Below are positions 21,560-33,407 of a DNA stretch of 64,000 bases, piece by piece. A program made the translations under genes and the position numbers. The notes under the pieces are model-generated. The model made no database searches and was not told the origin of the DNA. It saw only the letters and a list, made by a program, of their open reading frames with translations. This stretch comes from Echinostoma caproni (taxonomy: Eukaryota > Platyhelminthes > Trematoda > Plagiorchiida > Echinostomatidae). Position 1 is the stretch's first letter. The number at the start of each line of letters is the position of its first letter. The DNA lies in the NCBI GenBank assembly GCA_900618425.1, contig UZAN01040125.1, forward strand, positions 24,123 through 88,122. Reading direction: 5' to 3'.

Positions 21560-24115
21560 TTGTCTCATCAGCGTCTAGTCAAGCAGGCTTTGGTATTATC
21601 TTAAGCGCCAGAGTCAAGGCTGGTCTATTGAACTGGATCACGGTAGATAGCCGACTTCGCGAAGTGAGAGTCTGAGGCTCAAGTAAAATTAAAAAGCAGA
21701 AACCAAATAAACGGCTCTTATTCGTGGTTTCTCTATACGCTCCCACAGATTGTTGCCCGAATACAGTCAAAAATGCCTTCCATCAATGTCTACATGAGGT
21801 CCTTCTAAGAATATATCTATATTACACCAATCTTTACAGATACGGCGCCAAATAACCATGGGTGAACGAAAAAATATGGGTACAAAAGAGGGGAGATGAA
21901 ACATTCAACTTTGGGAGTTGCAACGTTTTTGTTTGTTTACTGCAAGCCGTCCTCAGAGCACCTAAGAGGGATATCGTGATTCTGGTCGGAGACCTAAACG
22001 CATGCGTTGGTCATCTGTTTCCCGATGAGACCCACCTCGGTAGCCATCATGCCCTTGATAACTGTCGTTCAGATAAAGGGGATAGATTCCTTAACATATG
22101 CTCAGAACACGGTCTGTTCCTCGTTAGTACGAACTTCAAACATTCCAACACTTGGCGTAACCGTTCTTCGGCATGAATGGGAACGCAGATTGATCAATTA
22201 GCTCGTAGCTATATATGGACAGGGTATGTGAAAGACTGACTTTTGTATTGGTCTCTCTGTTTGGACTCTGGTTACACTCTGCTTTATGTCAGGTTGTCTA
22301 TGCAGTTTGGTGGCCGCATAAAGATGAGATGCAATCAGCCTGACATCACCAAGCTTTCTGATACGGCCGTTCTAACCGACAACCAAAACAAGTTGACCAC
22401 AAGACTAACTACCAAGAAGTGTAGGTCAACAATGGACAATTATTCAACATTCAGCTAGTTTACACAATTATCACCTGACCCAACGAGTTGTAAAACACTG
22501 GGTCTCCTCCAAATTTCAGGCTCCTGGACGCGTGTCGGGCAATCCCGGCAGACATCGAGTACAATGGACAGCATCTCTTTCACTCTGAAGCGTGAGATCA
22601 TAAAGAGATTGGGGCACGACCGAGAAGCCCGGGGAATGCAACGTGCAAGGGAGATGGAATCAGCAGCTGGAAAAACCCGGCAAATATCCCAAATCATCTG
22701 TGCTATGGGCTCGTAAAGACAGTGTGTTAGTAAAACAATCTGAGAAGTGGAAGACACGCCAACATACAGTATTAAAGATTCACGGAACGCGGGGCAGAGT
22801 ACTTCATATCGCATTTCAACCGCAATCCCACGCTGACTGCTCCAGTTGGTTCGTTTAATTTCGCAGACTAAACCCATTTCGTGCAAAACAAATACGGGAA
22901 GAGCAGGCTGTGCTTCGTGCATACCGTGGTTGCAAAGATCAAATCGTCACCTTTCGCCAGCTACTAAAACACCCCCACACATAAAGACGACAAACTATTG
23001 TCGTTTTTTTGCACATCAGAGAGGCCTTCGACTTCATCGATTCCACCACACTGTGGAACTGTTTACTGAAATACAGAGTGCTTGAGAGTTAATTCCTGCT
23101 TCTCAAAGAACTTTGTCACCAGTCCTCGGGGAAGATGAACTCTCACTCTCATTTACTGTCACCAGTGAAGTAAGACAGGATTACCCTATCTCTCTGTTTC
23201 TCTTCAAGTCTGCTATAGATGGTTTTACAAAAAGCATTACTTAAAGCATTACTTAATTAACCTAACGAATGCTGACGTCAAGCTTCATCTTGAAAACAGA
23301 ATAGTATAATTAAATTATGCCGATGATATCGCCTTACTCGGTGGCAACGCACTGAAGATTTGAGGCTCGCTGAAGCGTTTGTTAATTGAGGTTACTTGCT
23401 ATAACGTGTACTTTGCACCTTCAAGGTGCACGATGTTGTTGCAAGATTGATAGGAGCCCGTTCCTGTACTTTCATTGGGTAAGCACACTTTGGAATTAGT
23501 CAAAAGCTTTGTCTAACTCGGGAGTTGCATAACGGTTGGCGCAGGTTATTGAGATCTTTCAACGCGTATTCAATGCTGGAATAGCGTTTGATAATCTGCA
23601 GCATCTCTGGCTCCGGCGCGACATATCCCTTTCAATGAAAGGGTAGTATGTATTACGCAACAGTATGCGCCGTGTTGTTTTATGGATGCGAAACCTGGCC
23701 TCAGAGCGGATCATGTCCAACTGCATATGATAGGAGCATCGCGTGAATAATGATAAGGTCAGACAACGTGTGTCGGGGTCAGATAATCTTCCACCGAGCA
23801 AAATCATTTCACTGCATCGTCTTAGGTGGCTGGGGTACGTCCTAAGAATGCCCGAACAACGGCTGCCTTGCCGTGAGCTATTTGCAGACATTAGTTCGGA
23901 GTGGATAAAATGGTGAGGTGAGCAGGATATGTAGTTTCGTGGAGTTTTAAAGATTTTGTGCTCGAATTTGACTTCCGTTTGAGCTTCCTCGCTCCGCACC
24001 TGGCACCCCAAAGTTTTAGGTTATCTTTGGCTCGAAACCTTGCCAGCCAGTGGCGTAAATGCATCATTTGCTGTGTGAGCTCACAAAAGTTAAACAAAAG
24101 AGTCAAATTCGCGTG
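21560..24115 (+). mobile_element. RTE-like LINE copy with endonuclease and RT remnants
   Basis: Apurinic-like endonuclease pieces come first: GIILSARVKAGLLNW (about 21590), FVVSLYAPTDCCP (about 21720), then after an insertion DIVILVGDLNACVG (about 21973-22015) and NICSEHGLFLVSTNF. These are the GDLNA and neighbouring motifs of the LINE endonuclease. Linker and reverse transcriptase pieces follow: SDTAVLTDNQNKLT (22358), LHIREAFDFIDSTTLWNC (23007), LCTFKVHDVVA (23411), LHRLRWLGYVLRMPEQRLPC (23815-23875) and the C-terminal tail to about 24115. It is the least truncated LINE here but is full of stops and frameshifts. It lies in intron 3 in the same orientation as the host gene. Confidence 0.9.
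21811..21945. mobile_element. Nested short element inside LINE endonuclease
   Basis: About 135 bases interrupt the endonuclease frame between HEVLLR and RAPKRDIV. Similar sequence, roughly 70 percent by eye, stands alone at 33277-33407. Both share ACAGATACGGCGCCAA or near matches, ATAACCAT, a GGGGA block and a T-rich end TGTTTGTT plus GCA. The flanks GGTCCTTCTAAGA and CCGTCCTCAGAGC are similar, as for a decayed target-site duplication. No coding capacity and no clear tRNA-type promoter is seen. Confidence 0.6.
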
Positions 24116-25390
24116 CATTAAAGAAGAAAAAAATTTATTACCCCAAAAGTTTGTTATTTCTATATTTTGCTTTACACCCATGATTATTTTGGCTGTTTTT
24201 GCAAAAATTGGTTATGTATAATCATATGTTTCTTGAAAACAGACAGTGATAATCGATGATAACAGCATTTTTCATCAGTTTAGGGTGCAGAATGGAAGTG
24301 TTGATAGGGGTCATTTTGTTGTAAAAAATGATTTCTGCGTTGTTTCACAATGTTACGAAGACCTACATTCAGTCTAATGGACAGCTTATAAGATTTAACA
24401 TGCTCATTGCTTTTAATCAATATAAGTCGAATCGACTTAAATCACTGATAACGACGCTAAAGACTGGTTTCAAACTGTCTTAACCCAGGAGAGGCTTTGC
24501 AGTTGTTTGTCACAAGTAACCACTGTCTCATGACAAAAACAGACATTTAATAAATACCTTTAGATGCAATGGGCCTTGGAAACTCAACGAAATCGTTGAT
24601 AATCGCTGATCGAGTATTTCTGCACTGAGTGCAGAATTATGTTTGCTGCTAACAATTTCCCAAGAATTGCTTAATGCGTAATTTTCATGGTAGTTCTGCC
24701 TCTCATTTATTACTCAAGAGTAGTCCACTGTGACTCCACCCCAAAAGGTTTATGCATCAAATTCAAGGTCCGGCTGTGCACATATTTAAATTTGCAATAC
24801 TCCACTCAGATTGTTTTAGCAACAGATTCTCTCTCGCATCCGGGCTTTGTCAACTCTATGAATTGAACAGATTTTTATTCAGACGACGGATATCGCAGGC
24901 GTATCACGGACGCGCAGTCTTCATGACTATGAAAATACAACTTTTATCATCATCACCTACGTGTCTATAAATAACAATTTGTTGGTATTTGAATTCATTA
25001 TTGTTTAGCATTGGAGTCTAGAGGAAGAAATATTCTCCCATTTACTTTTTCAATGGAACGAAATGACTGAAATTCAGTTCAGTTGAGTAATAATGCGACG
25101 TTTGAATAAATAATGGAAAGCTGTGTCATACTTCATCAGGAGTTCCTAACTTAGGACTTTATTTGACAGTGTGTCGAAAAAAACAAGCCTTCTTCGCATG
25201 ATTCGAAATTTTTTTAAGTTTCTATGCATTTCGTTCTGCTTTGATATTGCAATACAAAGATGCTCAAATAATTTTACAATTCAGTTCGTTACGCATGGTT
25301 TCTATGGTTGCTATTCTAAAGAGAAGGGAAAATTAATTTGGGTGATGAGTCATTATTCTTATGAGAAGTCTTATATTGTCGAAAATCAGA

Positions 25391-25425
25391 GTATATATAT
25401 GTGTATATATATATATATATATATA
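25391..25425. repeat. (TA)n microsatellite
   Basis: Imperfect TA run with one GTG interruption. Confidence 0.9.
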
Positions 25426-26500
25426 CATAATTACTGGTATCAGTTCGAAGATTGTCACACTACTCATAGAGCCCTACATGTGCTCTGCACGAGACGTTTG
25501 TAATCAGTACTTTCCAGTCTCTCCTTTCCGGATTTAGGTGAACCAACCGTAACCTAGTATTCCGGGTGTACTATTGATTACTGGGTTCGAACCTTTCATT
25601 TATACTAAAATGAACAATCCTGTTACCGTTAGTATGTTATCCCTGACCGTGCTGTAAGAGCAGAAATTCGAATGACTGTTGCCCGGGGTGGGTGGAGTCG
25701 AGAGAGGTGAAGGGGTTCGAAAGAGACCTCATTCATTTTCGACGTAAATGGAGCAATCTACAGACGATGTTTGAACCTTCAACTGAATCAGTTTTCATGC
25801 AAATTACTGTGTCGATTTGCCTCTTACAATGATGATATTGCGTTCAATAAAATGAGTAAAATAAGGCAAAAATATTATGTTACTATCAAAAGAACATTTC
25901 AGAAATGTTGCTCACAAGCCAAAAGAAACGGACAATTCGAATCTGTACCAAACCAGTTAGGCATCAAGTTGGCAGCAAACTGAATACAATATAACACTTG
26001 TGATCGTCACTTCAATCACTGACAGATTTAATATGGTTCTAATTTATATCAGGGGTGAGTCAGGTGTGATGTTGGAAGAAACGAATCGTTTGGTGAAATG
26101 AAACATGAATGGTAGTCTGTGGCAATTATTTGATGAATTGGAGAATGCAATACCTGTAGAGAAGATTGTCACATAAATTAGAACGATGGAACTCACCGCA
26201 TATTGTCATTTCATACCTACTTAGATTATTATATCGTTATTTGTCTGAGAACAGTCTGGATTCGGCTACGCGTGTGGTTTACACATAGATATATCGATCG
26301 CTATCAGTGAGAGCCGAACCCAGTACCGTACATATGAGGGCTGAGCAAGAATTTTCCGGATGCACCAACCATTTTATCTATTAAACAAAAATAAGCGTCA
26401 CATTTTCCTTCAGCAGCGTTCATACACAGTTCCATGCGCTCAAGCCATTTGGTGAAACAGCTCGACCATGCCAAAATGATTAACCCTTCGACTAATTCAG

Positions 26501-26517
26501 TATATATATATATATAT
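26501..26517. repeat. (TA)n microsatellite
   Basis: Short uninterrupted TA run in intron 3. Confidence 0.9.
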
Positions 26518-29500
26518 TTTAACAAGCAGTTTCTTGACAGATTGTGATTTCAGATATTTTTCTCATCTGCGACACAATCATGGCAAAAAGATACATTTAA
26601 CTTTTTGCCTTTGTTTCTGATTCCTTTCTGTTCTGTCACATACATACAGAAGTAAAAATACTCATAGTTACTTTGTAGACATTAACAGCATGACAGTGAA
26701 GCTGCGTAGATCAGAAAACTAATATTACTGGCGGAAACAGATAGCAATCGATCGTTGGGCAAGCGCAGTGATTACGGTGGAAGATTGAAGGAGCCACTAG
26801 TATACACTACGCAGCTAGTAAACATATCTGTCCACTCCACGTTCAATACCTGTTTGACTGACAGCGGGTAAAATGCTTTCGGGTGACACTTAACGGTGAG
26901 TTGCAACATCATCATTAATGCATAATTTTTACCTGGTTCTCAAGATTTGTGCGGAAATGCAAGCATGAAGCAGGTGTTAGTTCACATGGTGGATGAACAG
27001 ATAAGGTCAGAGCAATGCTGACAGAAGAAAGGGAAGGCACGAGGAAATGAGGTACGAGATCGTAAAGCGGGGGGAACTAGAGAGGAAAACTGCATTTCCG
27101 CACCTCTTGAACCGTTGTTTGGGTTTCAGATGAAGGCAATAAGTACACAGGTGAAAGCTCCCCAAAAATACTGTTGTATTAGGGATTCAAATAAATTGCA
27201 TCCCGTTAGTGAATCTCGAAATCATTCTTTATAAAATTACTTGCTGAACACTAATACGTTCTATACCCCGTGGCACATTGAACTGCTTATGTTTGATAGT
27301 CAACACCAAACAACTCTCCCAGAGATAGAAATAGATTTCATTAGAATTTGGAATAGTTCTGCTTTGTATGACAGCTTTGTTGATTTTATTTGAGGTTTAT
27401 CTTGCTTTCGCGTCATCGAAACAGGTATTTGGATTTTCATAGTGGAACATTATTTCCACCACTGTAATAGCTGCTCTATCTTCTATGATTGCCTTGATAA
27501 CTGCTGCATAGTACTTTGTGAGAGCCACTTTCAGCGTTGGATTTTTCTTGCAGGCAATTTGGTTTCGCATTATATTGAGCTGTAACGTTTTCATGCCAAT
27601 CATTATATAGTTTGTGGATGACAGAGGTAGTGCTAGTGAACACAAACACTGAATTGCAAGCCTCCCTTTGAACAATTGATAACATTTCCAAATGTTTCAC
27701 ATTTAAGGCGTTATACACGATGAAGTCGGATTCTTGTTTTCAGTTCGCGAATGGTACGAAATCTATCACATGAACTATACTGCTTGCTAAATTAGGATCG
27801 GACAGCAACAAATTCTAATCGTTTACAACCGAATAGTTTTTTTAACATCCACGTATATTTGCGTAGATATTTTTTATTTGCATGCATTGCAAGAATCGGA
27901 AAACCGTTTTTCCGTTTCTTTTTAGTGAAATTTCCGTTCATCATGTGAAATGAATAAAAGTACTTGAGGTGTACTTTATACCCCTCGTATCCCACCTGAA
28001 GTAGTTGTTTTATTCATTTTATTCCTCCCGAGGTGGATAATGAATACTGTTCCTATTTCTCGTAGCAGGTAACCGTATTTTCTTCTTAAATTATTCAAAA
28101 CAAAAGCTGATGAATTCATTGAAATCACAAAATCTCCGCTTAAACCGGCTATGTAGTTGACCCAAATGAAAAACACTGCCCTGTTAGGAGCCCGAGTTAT
28201 TTCAGATTTTAACTGATACCGTCAATTACGACATACTTCATTGTGAGCAACAGTAATGCACAGTAATATGTCACAATAAATCTGTTCTATTTTTTATATG
28301 ATTTTCGCAGAACTGTCATCCACAAAAAAAGATATACAATTCAGTATTGTACTCATCCTGTTAAAAGTTGTCTTGCCACCTTAATGCGCGTGTGCTTATC
28401 GCACTGATTTCGATCAGGATTTCTTTTCTGTGTAATTTTGAGTTTTCTCAAAGTGCAACTCACATGCAAATAAAAATATGACACGGTTAAACAAAATAAA
28501 TTTAACAAACTAAGAGGATGCCAGATTTACTACCTCATGGTTAGAAAACAGTCCTGAATGGAAGAGAGTTTGTTCTTGATCTACCATGGCTTAACTATGG
28601 CGATATATTCAAAATATCCCAATGCTATTAATCTTATGCAATACGGGGTTCAAGTGCTTTAGGAAAGTGGAACTTTGGAACGAAACAAGCGTTTTGGTTT
28701 TTAAAAAAATCAGTCTCGCTAACTGCTTTCCTGGCATCAGTTATGTGCATCGTTGCTAACTGTCACACGTAAAATCGACACGTAGTTATCCGTTGAAGTT
28801 AAGTGCGATAGACGTTTGGTAGTGCATAACCCTGCACAACTGGATTTGAGCCATCACAAGCTCGATGGTTATAACCATCGACTACTTATACTAGGCCGGA
28901 TGAACAAGAGATAGTGCTTCTAATGTTCAGACGCGCGCACAAATACAGAAGGTTTCTCAGTGAACAGTAGGCGGCACATTGAGAGTTGAGAAAAAATGAT
29001 TTAATTAACAAGCTGGATTTCGATAATCACATCGCCTGGTTACTGAGGTTACGTAACTTCGGAAAATGGGATAGCATGATCGCATACACAATCATGTAAC
29101 TTGATTAAGTGTGAGACTGTGATTTGCAAACTAGGTGTCATGTGGATGGGAACACAGGTGGGACACATTTTGGTTGGAGTAGGGTTGAGGTAACCATTTT
29201 TGGCTCGAGCTCCAGAGTCAGATTCGGGACCATTTCCATTTCTGGGAGCAGATATATCTTGGGACCATGTCAGTTAGAGTCTTAAGATAACTTGAACACT
29301 CTAATAAAATGTTGGATTAGGCAGAAGAATGAATTATTTCAACTGTTGCTATCTGGGATTGCCGGACAGTTTATGATAGATTACGAAGCCTCCGACAGAT
29401 CCTTTTGAAGTCATCTTTGTTCACTTGATGACCTATTTCCACGACATGCTTCATGAACACACGAAATGTGCTTCCTTGCACCGCTTGAAACGCACATATG

Positions 29501-29738
29501 TTTACAACATTGTACAATAATAAAATCCACATTGAAATAAGGACGAGTTTCTTGAAAACAATCTTACGCACTATTTTATCTTTCCGTAGCGATATTGATT
29601 GGTGACAACATGAAGTGTGACCCATTGCAATGTCTGCATTCTTCATAGTGTTGTGGTGATATTTTATCCATTTTTTATTTTACTTTTCATTTACTTTGTT
29701 AAAATCTTGTTTCTATGTTTCTCTTCTGTCGATTTCAG

Positions 29739-29832
29739 TGATAGGGATCAGCAGGTGGTACACAAATTGGACATAGCTACACAAACCGAATCCTCCGTGC
29801 TTTCGCCTTTATCCTCGGAGACCGATCATGGG
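29739..29832 (+). CDS. Exon D of large plus-strand gene
   Basis: 94 bases. The acceptor is strong (TTCTCTTCTGTCGATTTCAG) and its first base completes the split Ser codon from exon C. Then 31 codons follow, ending at the donor GTAAGC at 29833 in phase 0. The peptide is acidic and Ser/Thr-rich, with VVHKLDIATQTES and SPLSSETD. The agreement of the split codon across a 12.2 kb intron supports the join. The exon is short, so on its own the evidence is modest. Confidence 0.62.
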
Positions 29833-30478
29833 GTAAGCTGAGAACTCCTCCAAACTTCCGTGCTTTATGTTTATATTGACTGATGTGCGCGCTGGCTGGT
29901 CTTTTTTTCTCTTTAAAAGTGATGTTGTATTCAATCAATTCCACAGTCTATTCACCCACTCTGTCTGCTTATACACAATCAGCTTTTCGATGTCCCGAAG
30001 AATACATTTAGACATGAAGGAAAATGTCCTGCTTCATATTGTGCGTACTAAAAAAAGAAACTTCTTTTTTCACAAAATTGATAAATCTTAAATATGGCGG
30101 TTTGTTGCCATAAATGCGAACAGAATATAATATGATTCCTTTGATTTCATTCTCTACAGTCCCAAATATTTTTCCCGTGTTTATCACTCCGTCAGCACAA
30201 AATGCGACCGATTTGGGCTTGCGATACCTTCCGTTTCCACTTTCGGATGTGAATAGGTGACGAGAGATGTTGGAGGTCTTCAATGCGTTTCGGGTGATAA
30301 ACAGACTGTGGGTAGGCAAGGTTGACGCAACCACAATGATAGTGGTTGTAGTAACGTTAACCCCATGATCAGAGCTGATTGGACCTTTTCACTCAGCGGT
30401 ACGAATATGCTCAGCCGACGAGGGTATACACGTAGTGTTATGCGTTTGTTAACAATGTGAACAAAACAAGACATACTA

Positions 30479-30852
30479 ATGAGAAAAAACAATCAATTGT
30501 TTTGGAAAAGGCAAAACAACATCATAGATCAACTGGGGCTAATTTTGTATTAGGATCGGATTCTCTAGGATCCCATAATTGTTACATCGTCCGAAGTCGT
30601 ATGCCGGCCACAGCGGAAGCGGTAGGAATTCGACTGCACAACCTCCTCTGTGCGCCTTAACACAATTTATGCAGGCGTTTATGCTCCTCTGGCTTAGTCC
30701 CCACACAAACCATATTCCGAGTGGTTCCAACGATCGGATGACCTAACATTTATGTGATCATTAAGAATCCCACGTCCGGTCCGAAGACAAATTAGCCCCA
30801 GTTAACCTATGATGTTATTTTCCCTTTCCCAAAACAATTGGTTGTTTTTTCA
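30479..30852. mobile_element. MITE-like element with about 68-bp terminal inverted repeats
   Basis: 30479-30547 and 30786-30852 are inverted copies of about 88 percent identity by eye, sharing CAATTGTTTTGG, AACATCATAG and AACTGGGGCTAATTT. The 240-base interior has no coding frame worth naming. The long terminal repeats and the lack of a transposase fit a non-autonomous DNA transposon. I could not find a clear target-site duplication. Confidence 0.75.
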
Positions 30853-31509
30853 TGGTGGAATATTGATATAATATGTAAACAGCGTGATATTTATTACGAT
30901 GTATTTGGCGTGACTACGAATCAATGGATACGAGCTTGTTCTATTTGAAATGTGCTCTGTGGGATTGTTTATACAGTTAAAACTAATGAGTCCGGAAATT
31001 GGAGACTAGCGCACTAAACATAATTTGATCATAAAACATTATTCGGGCAGGATTTACTCATGTTTTCTATGATACGGAATGGAGCTTGCGCAGGGTTAGC
31101 TCTCTGTATTTGTCATCAGTGGCATGATTGTCTTAGTGCAATATATGACCAGGTTGAATTGTTTTTATACTTCAGCTGTGATTAGATATCACACAGAAGA
31201 CGTTTATCTGGGCATTCCGCATAAGCACTAACGCTATGGTTTAGCTTATTCCAAGTGAAACGAGTGGCTGGGCGGAATGATGTCACAAACCCTCGTTTAC
31301 AATTCATTTTGTCATGATTTAATCAGAGTAAAATGTTCTGGACTGCTAGTAAAATAACACTTAACATTGCAACACAAATCGTAGTTGCTCTGGCGTGTTC
31401 TTAACGCATTAGTACAGTAAACTGTGTGAAATGATAATCGGACGATAGCCGATTTTATGTCGCTTTCCCCAATTTTTCTCAGAAAAAGGGTATATAGGGG
31501 CAATTAAAA

Positions 31510-32015
31510 TGGAAAACTGTTGCGTATATGTGTATTTATATCATATCTGACATATTTTGATGCAAAGGCTTCACTCGAATATTCTTCGGTGACAACTAGG
31601 TCTAGCAGCGACAGTCTCTGTTGTTCTCGGTATCTCATTGCTCTTGTCACATGCTGGATCAGAAATCTTTCTTTTAGAAATTGCAAGAATGAAGCCTCTG
31701 AGAATCCCGTAGGTGCGTCGACCATCGTTAACCTCCGGAAAACTGAAGTCGCCAGTAATGACAAAACGCCGGTATCTCGTCAGAGGTTTTTGCAGGATCA
31801 TAAGCATCTCCGTATCCTCCCTTGGCATCGTATTCGGGGCTGTATATATGCATGCTACGCTCACTTGCTTCCGACCTAGCTGAATACAGTATCCTGTGGC
31901 TTGGATATGCAAAGTAGCTAACTTCAGCTAAATTCACCTTTGGTTTAGGACGGTCTTGACGAGCGGCGTTACTTCCCCTCCTGTCTGTGGTCCCTGTCCT
32001 GCCCATAGCTTGCAT
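31510..32015 (-). mobile_element. CR1/jockey-like LINE endonuclease fragment
   Basis: On the minus strand, reading with one frame change, the sequence gives VSVACIYTAPNTMPREDTEM and RRFVITGDFSFPEVN (31860-31735), then FLQFLKERFLIQHVTRAMR and RLSLLDLVVTEEYSSEAF (31690-31560). The GDFxxP and SLLDLV blocks are typical of the endonuclease domain of CR1/jockey-type LINEs. A basic, Cys-containing frame further upstream at 32667-32392 might belong to the first open frame of the element, but this is uncertain. No reverse transcriptase follows downstream, so the 3' part is missing. Confidence 0.78.
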
Positions 32016-32760
32016 GCTTGTTTAAATGGGCAACAGGTTACTCCTTCTTCAGCAATGATTCAGTGACACTGGCTGTGTCTGATCCCCGGGAGCGGGCTCC
32101 TAATTTTTCCCACTTTCCACTGATACAACAAGTTTTCGTGTAACACACTATGATAACTTCTGCTTCTAGAGCTGGCGGGGGTGGCCTATCTATAGCATCA
32201 GAGTCCTCGGGCCTAATAACAGAGGAGCCACCTCGTTCTTCGCTATAACGTTGACGGTGGGAATGTCCTCAGCAACCCATGACAGTCCACCCTTGACTTT
32301 ACCTATATTAGTAACTTTTGGATTTGACAGTGGACTCACAATGGTTTTCAGGTGTTATTTCCCACTGGAGTCCTCATTAACCACGGCTAACTTATGCCGA
32401 TGTGTATTGGCCACAACCGTGGCCCAGCTGTGGGACCCAGATGACCTTTCTGGTGTTGCCAGTGGTTCTGCCTTGTGGGCAAGATGTTGTTTTCTTGCAG
32501 GAGCAACCTCTACCTACTTTCGTGCTCTTCCGCTTTACATTCTCTGCCTCTGGGACTGTAGCGATAAGTTTGGAAGCTAACTTGGTTCGAATGGCTTTGG
32601 GTACGGTTTTAAGATGAGTTCCAGCGCGCTGTACGATGCTGCTTGACTTTGGTGTCGATTTACTCAAGGGTGATACTGGCGGCTTAATAACGGGCTTAGT
32701 GGCGCTTAAGATGCTACTCCTATGCTTCTGTTTGTGGCTGTTAACTTGGCTTTAGGAAGC
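32016..32760 (-). mobile_element. Possible upstream part of the same LINE
   Basis: This lies directly 5' (minus strand) of the endonuclease fragment. One frame, 32667-32392, is basic and contains CSCKKTTSC. The position fits the linker or first open frame of a CR1-type element, but I recognise no conserved motif. It could also be unrelated DNA. Confidence 0.3.
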
Positions 32761-33276
32761 TCACCAATTATTTATAATTTAACTTGGGGATGAAACATGC
32801 AAGAGTTGGGAAGCATGTAGTTGAAGCCGAGTGTAAACCTAGTCGATAGGCGCATAAATTCGACTAATTAGCACCTCATTTTTGCAAGTGAACAATTTGT
32901 TGCTCCATCAACAGATTCTTATCGTCAAGTCATAACCGAAGAGCCAGTAAGCCGATCACACCGAAGCAAGACGACGACGGTAGAGTTCAATCACAGCTGA
33001 GAAAAGCTGCACATAACCTTTAAGGAGCATAATCGAGGGCGGATCAACCGCAATTTTCTCAGGTCATTGTTTGGAAAATGGTGGCTCAATTTGAACTGCA
33101 ATTATCATCATCTGATATGAAGCTGTTATTGAACGCACTACAGAGGAGAGCACGTATTGATTTAACCAGCAAATTCATATCCTCTCGTCCGTCCATTTGG
33201 AGTTGTTCCTATCTGATTGTTGGTCAATGGGAAATTCAGCAGGTGAAGGAAGTTGCTCTATTCTCCCTCTCTCTCT

Positions 33277-33407
33277 AGATATAACCAATTTTTTCAGATA
33301 TGGCGCCAAGATAACCATAGGTTTAATGCAGAATATAGGAACACAAGCGGGGAAAACAAAACTAGTCCACTCCGGGAATAACAAATTGTTTTTTTCTGTT
33401 TGTTGCA
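33277..33407. mobile_element. Solo copy of the short element nested in the 22 kb LINE
   Basis: Resembles 21811-21945 along its length, including CAGATATGGCGCCAAG, ATAACCATAGG and a T-rich end. Finding it outside the LINE supports the view that it is an independent repeat family. Confidence 0.55.

Larger units (their letters stand above)
17537..29738. other. Intron 3 (12.2 kb) with two LINE copies
   Basis: Holds the LINE at 18045-19135 (-), a short hairpin at 19737-19801, the LINE at 21560-24115 (+) with a nested insertion, and AT microsatellites near 25391 and 26501. I see nothing I can support as a gene in 19136-21559, 24116-29738 or 17537-18044. Frames at 25171-25503 and 27397-27718 look like chance AT-rich translation. 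Confidence 0.6.

Noticed and set aside
22455..22922. 155-codon minus-strand frame
   Set aside because: It is antisense to the plus-strand LINE copy whose sense motifs flank it on both sides.
23559..24011. 150-codon minus-strand frame
   Set aside because: It is antisense to the LINE C-terminal region, which reads LHRLRWLGYVLRMPEQ on the plus strand.
25571..25582. B-box-like GGGTTCGAACC as a tRNA gene
   Set aside because: No A box or clover-leaf stems are found upstream at the proper distance.
28101..28130. Hammerhead ribozyme core (CTGATGA followed by GAAA), as known from trematode retroposons
   Set aside because: The intervening bases cannot form stem II. Other CTGATGA sites at 6037, 7152, 16362, 17800 and 37932 lack the paired GAAA core.
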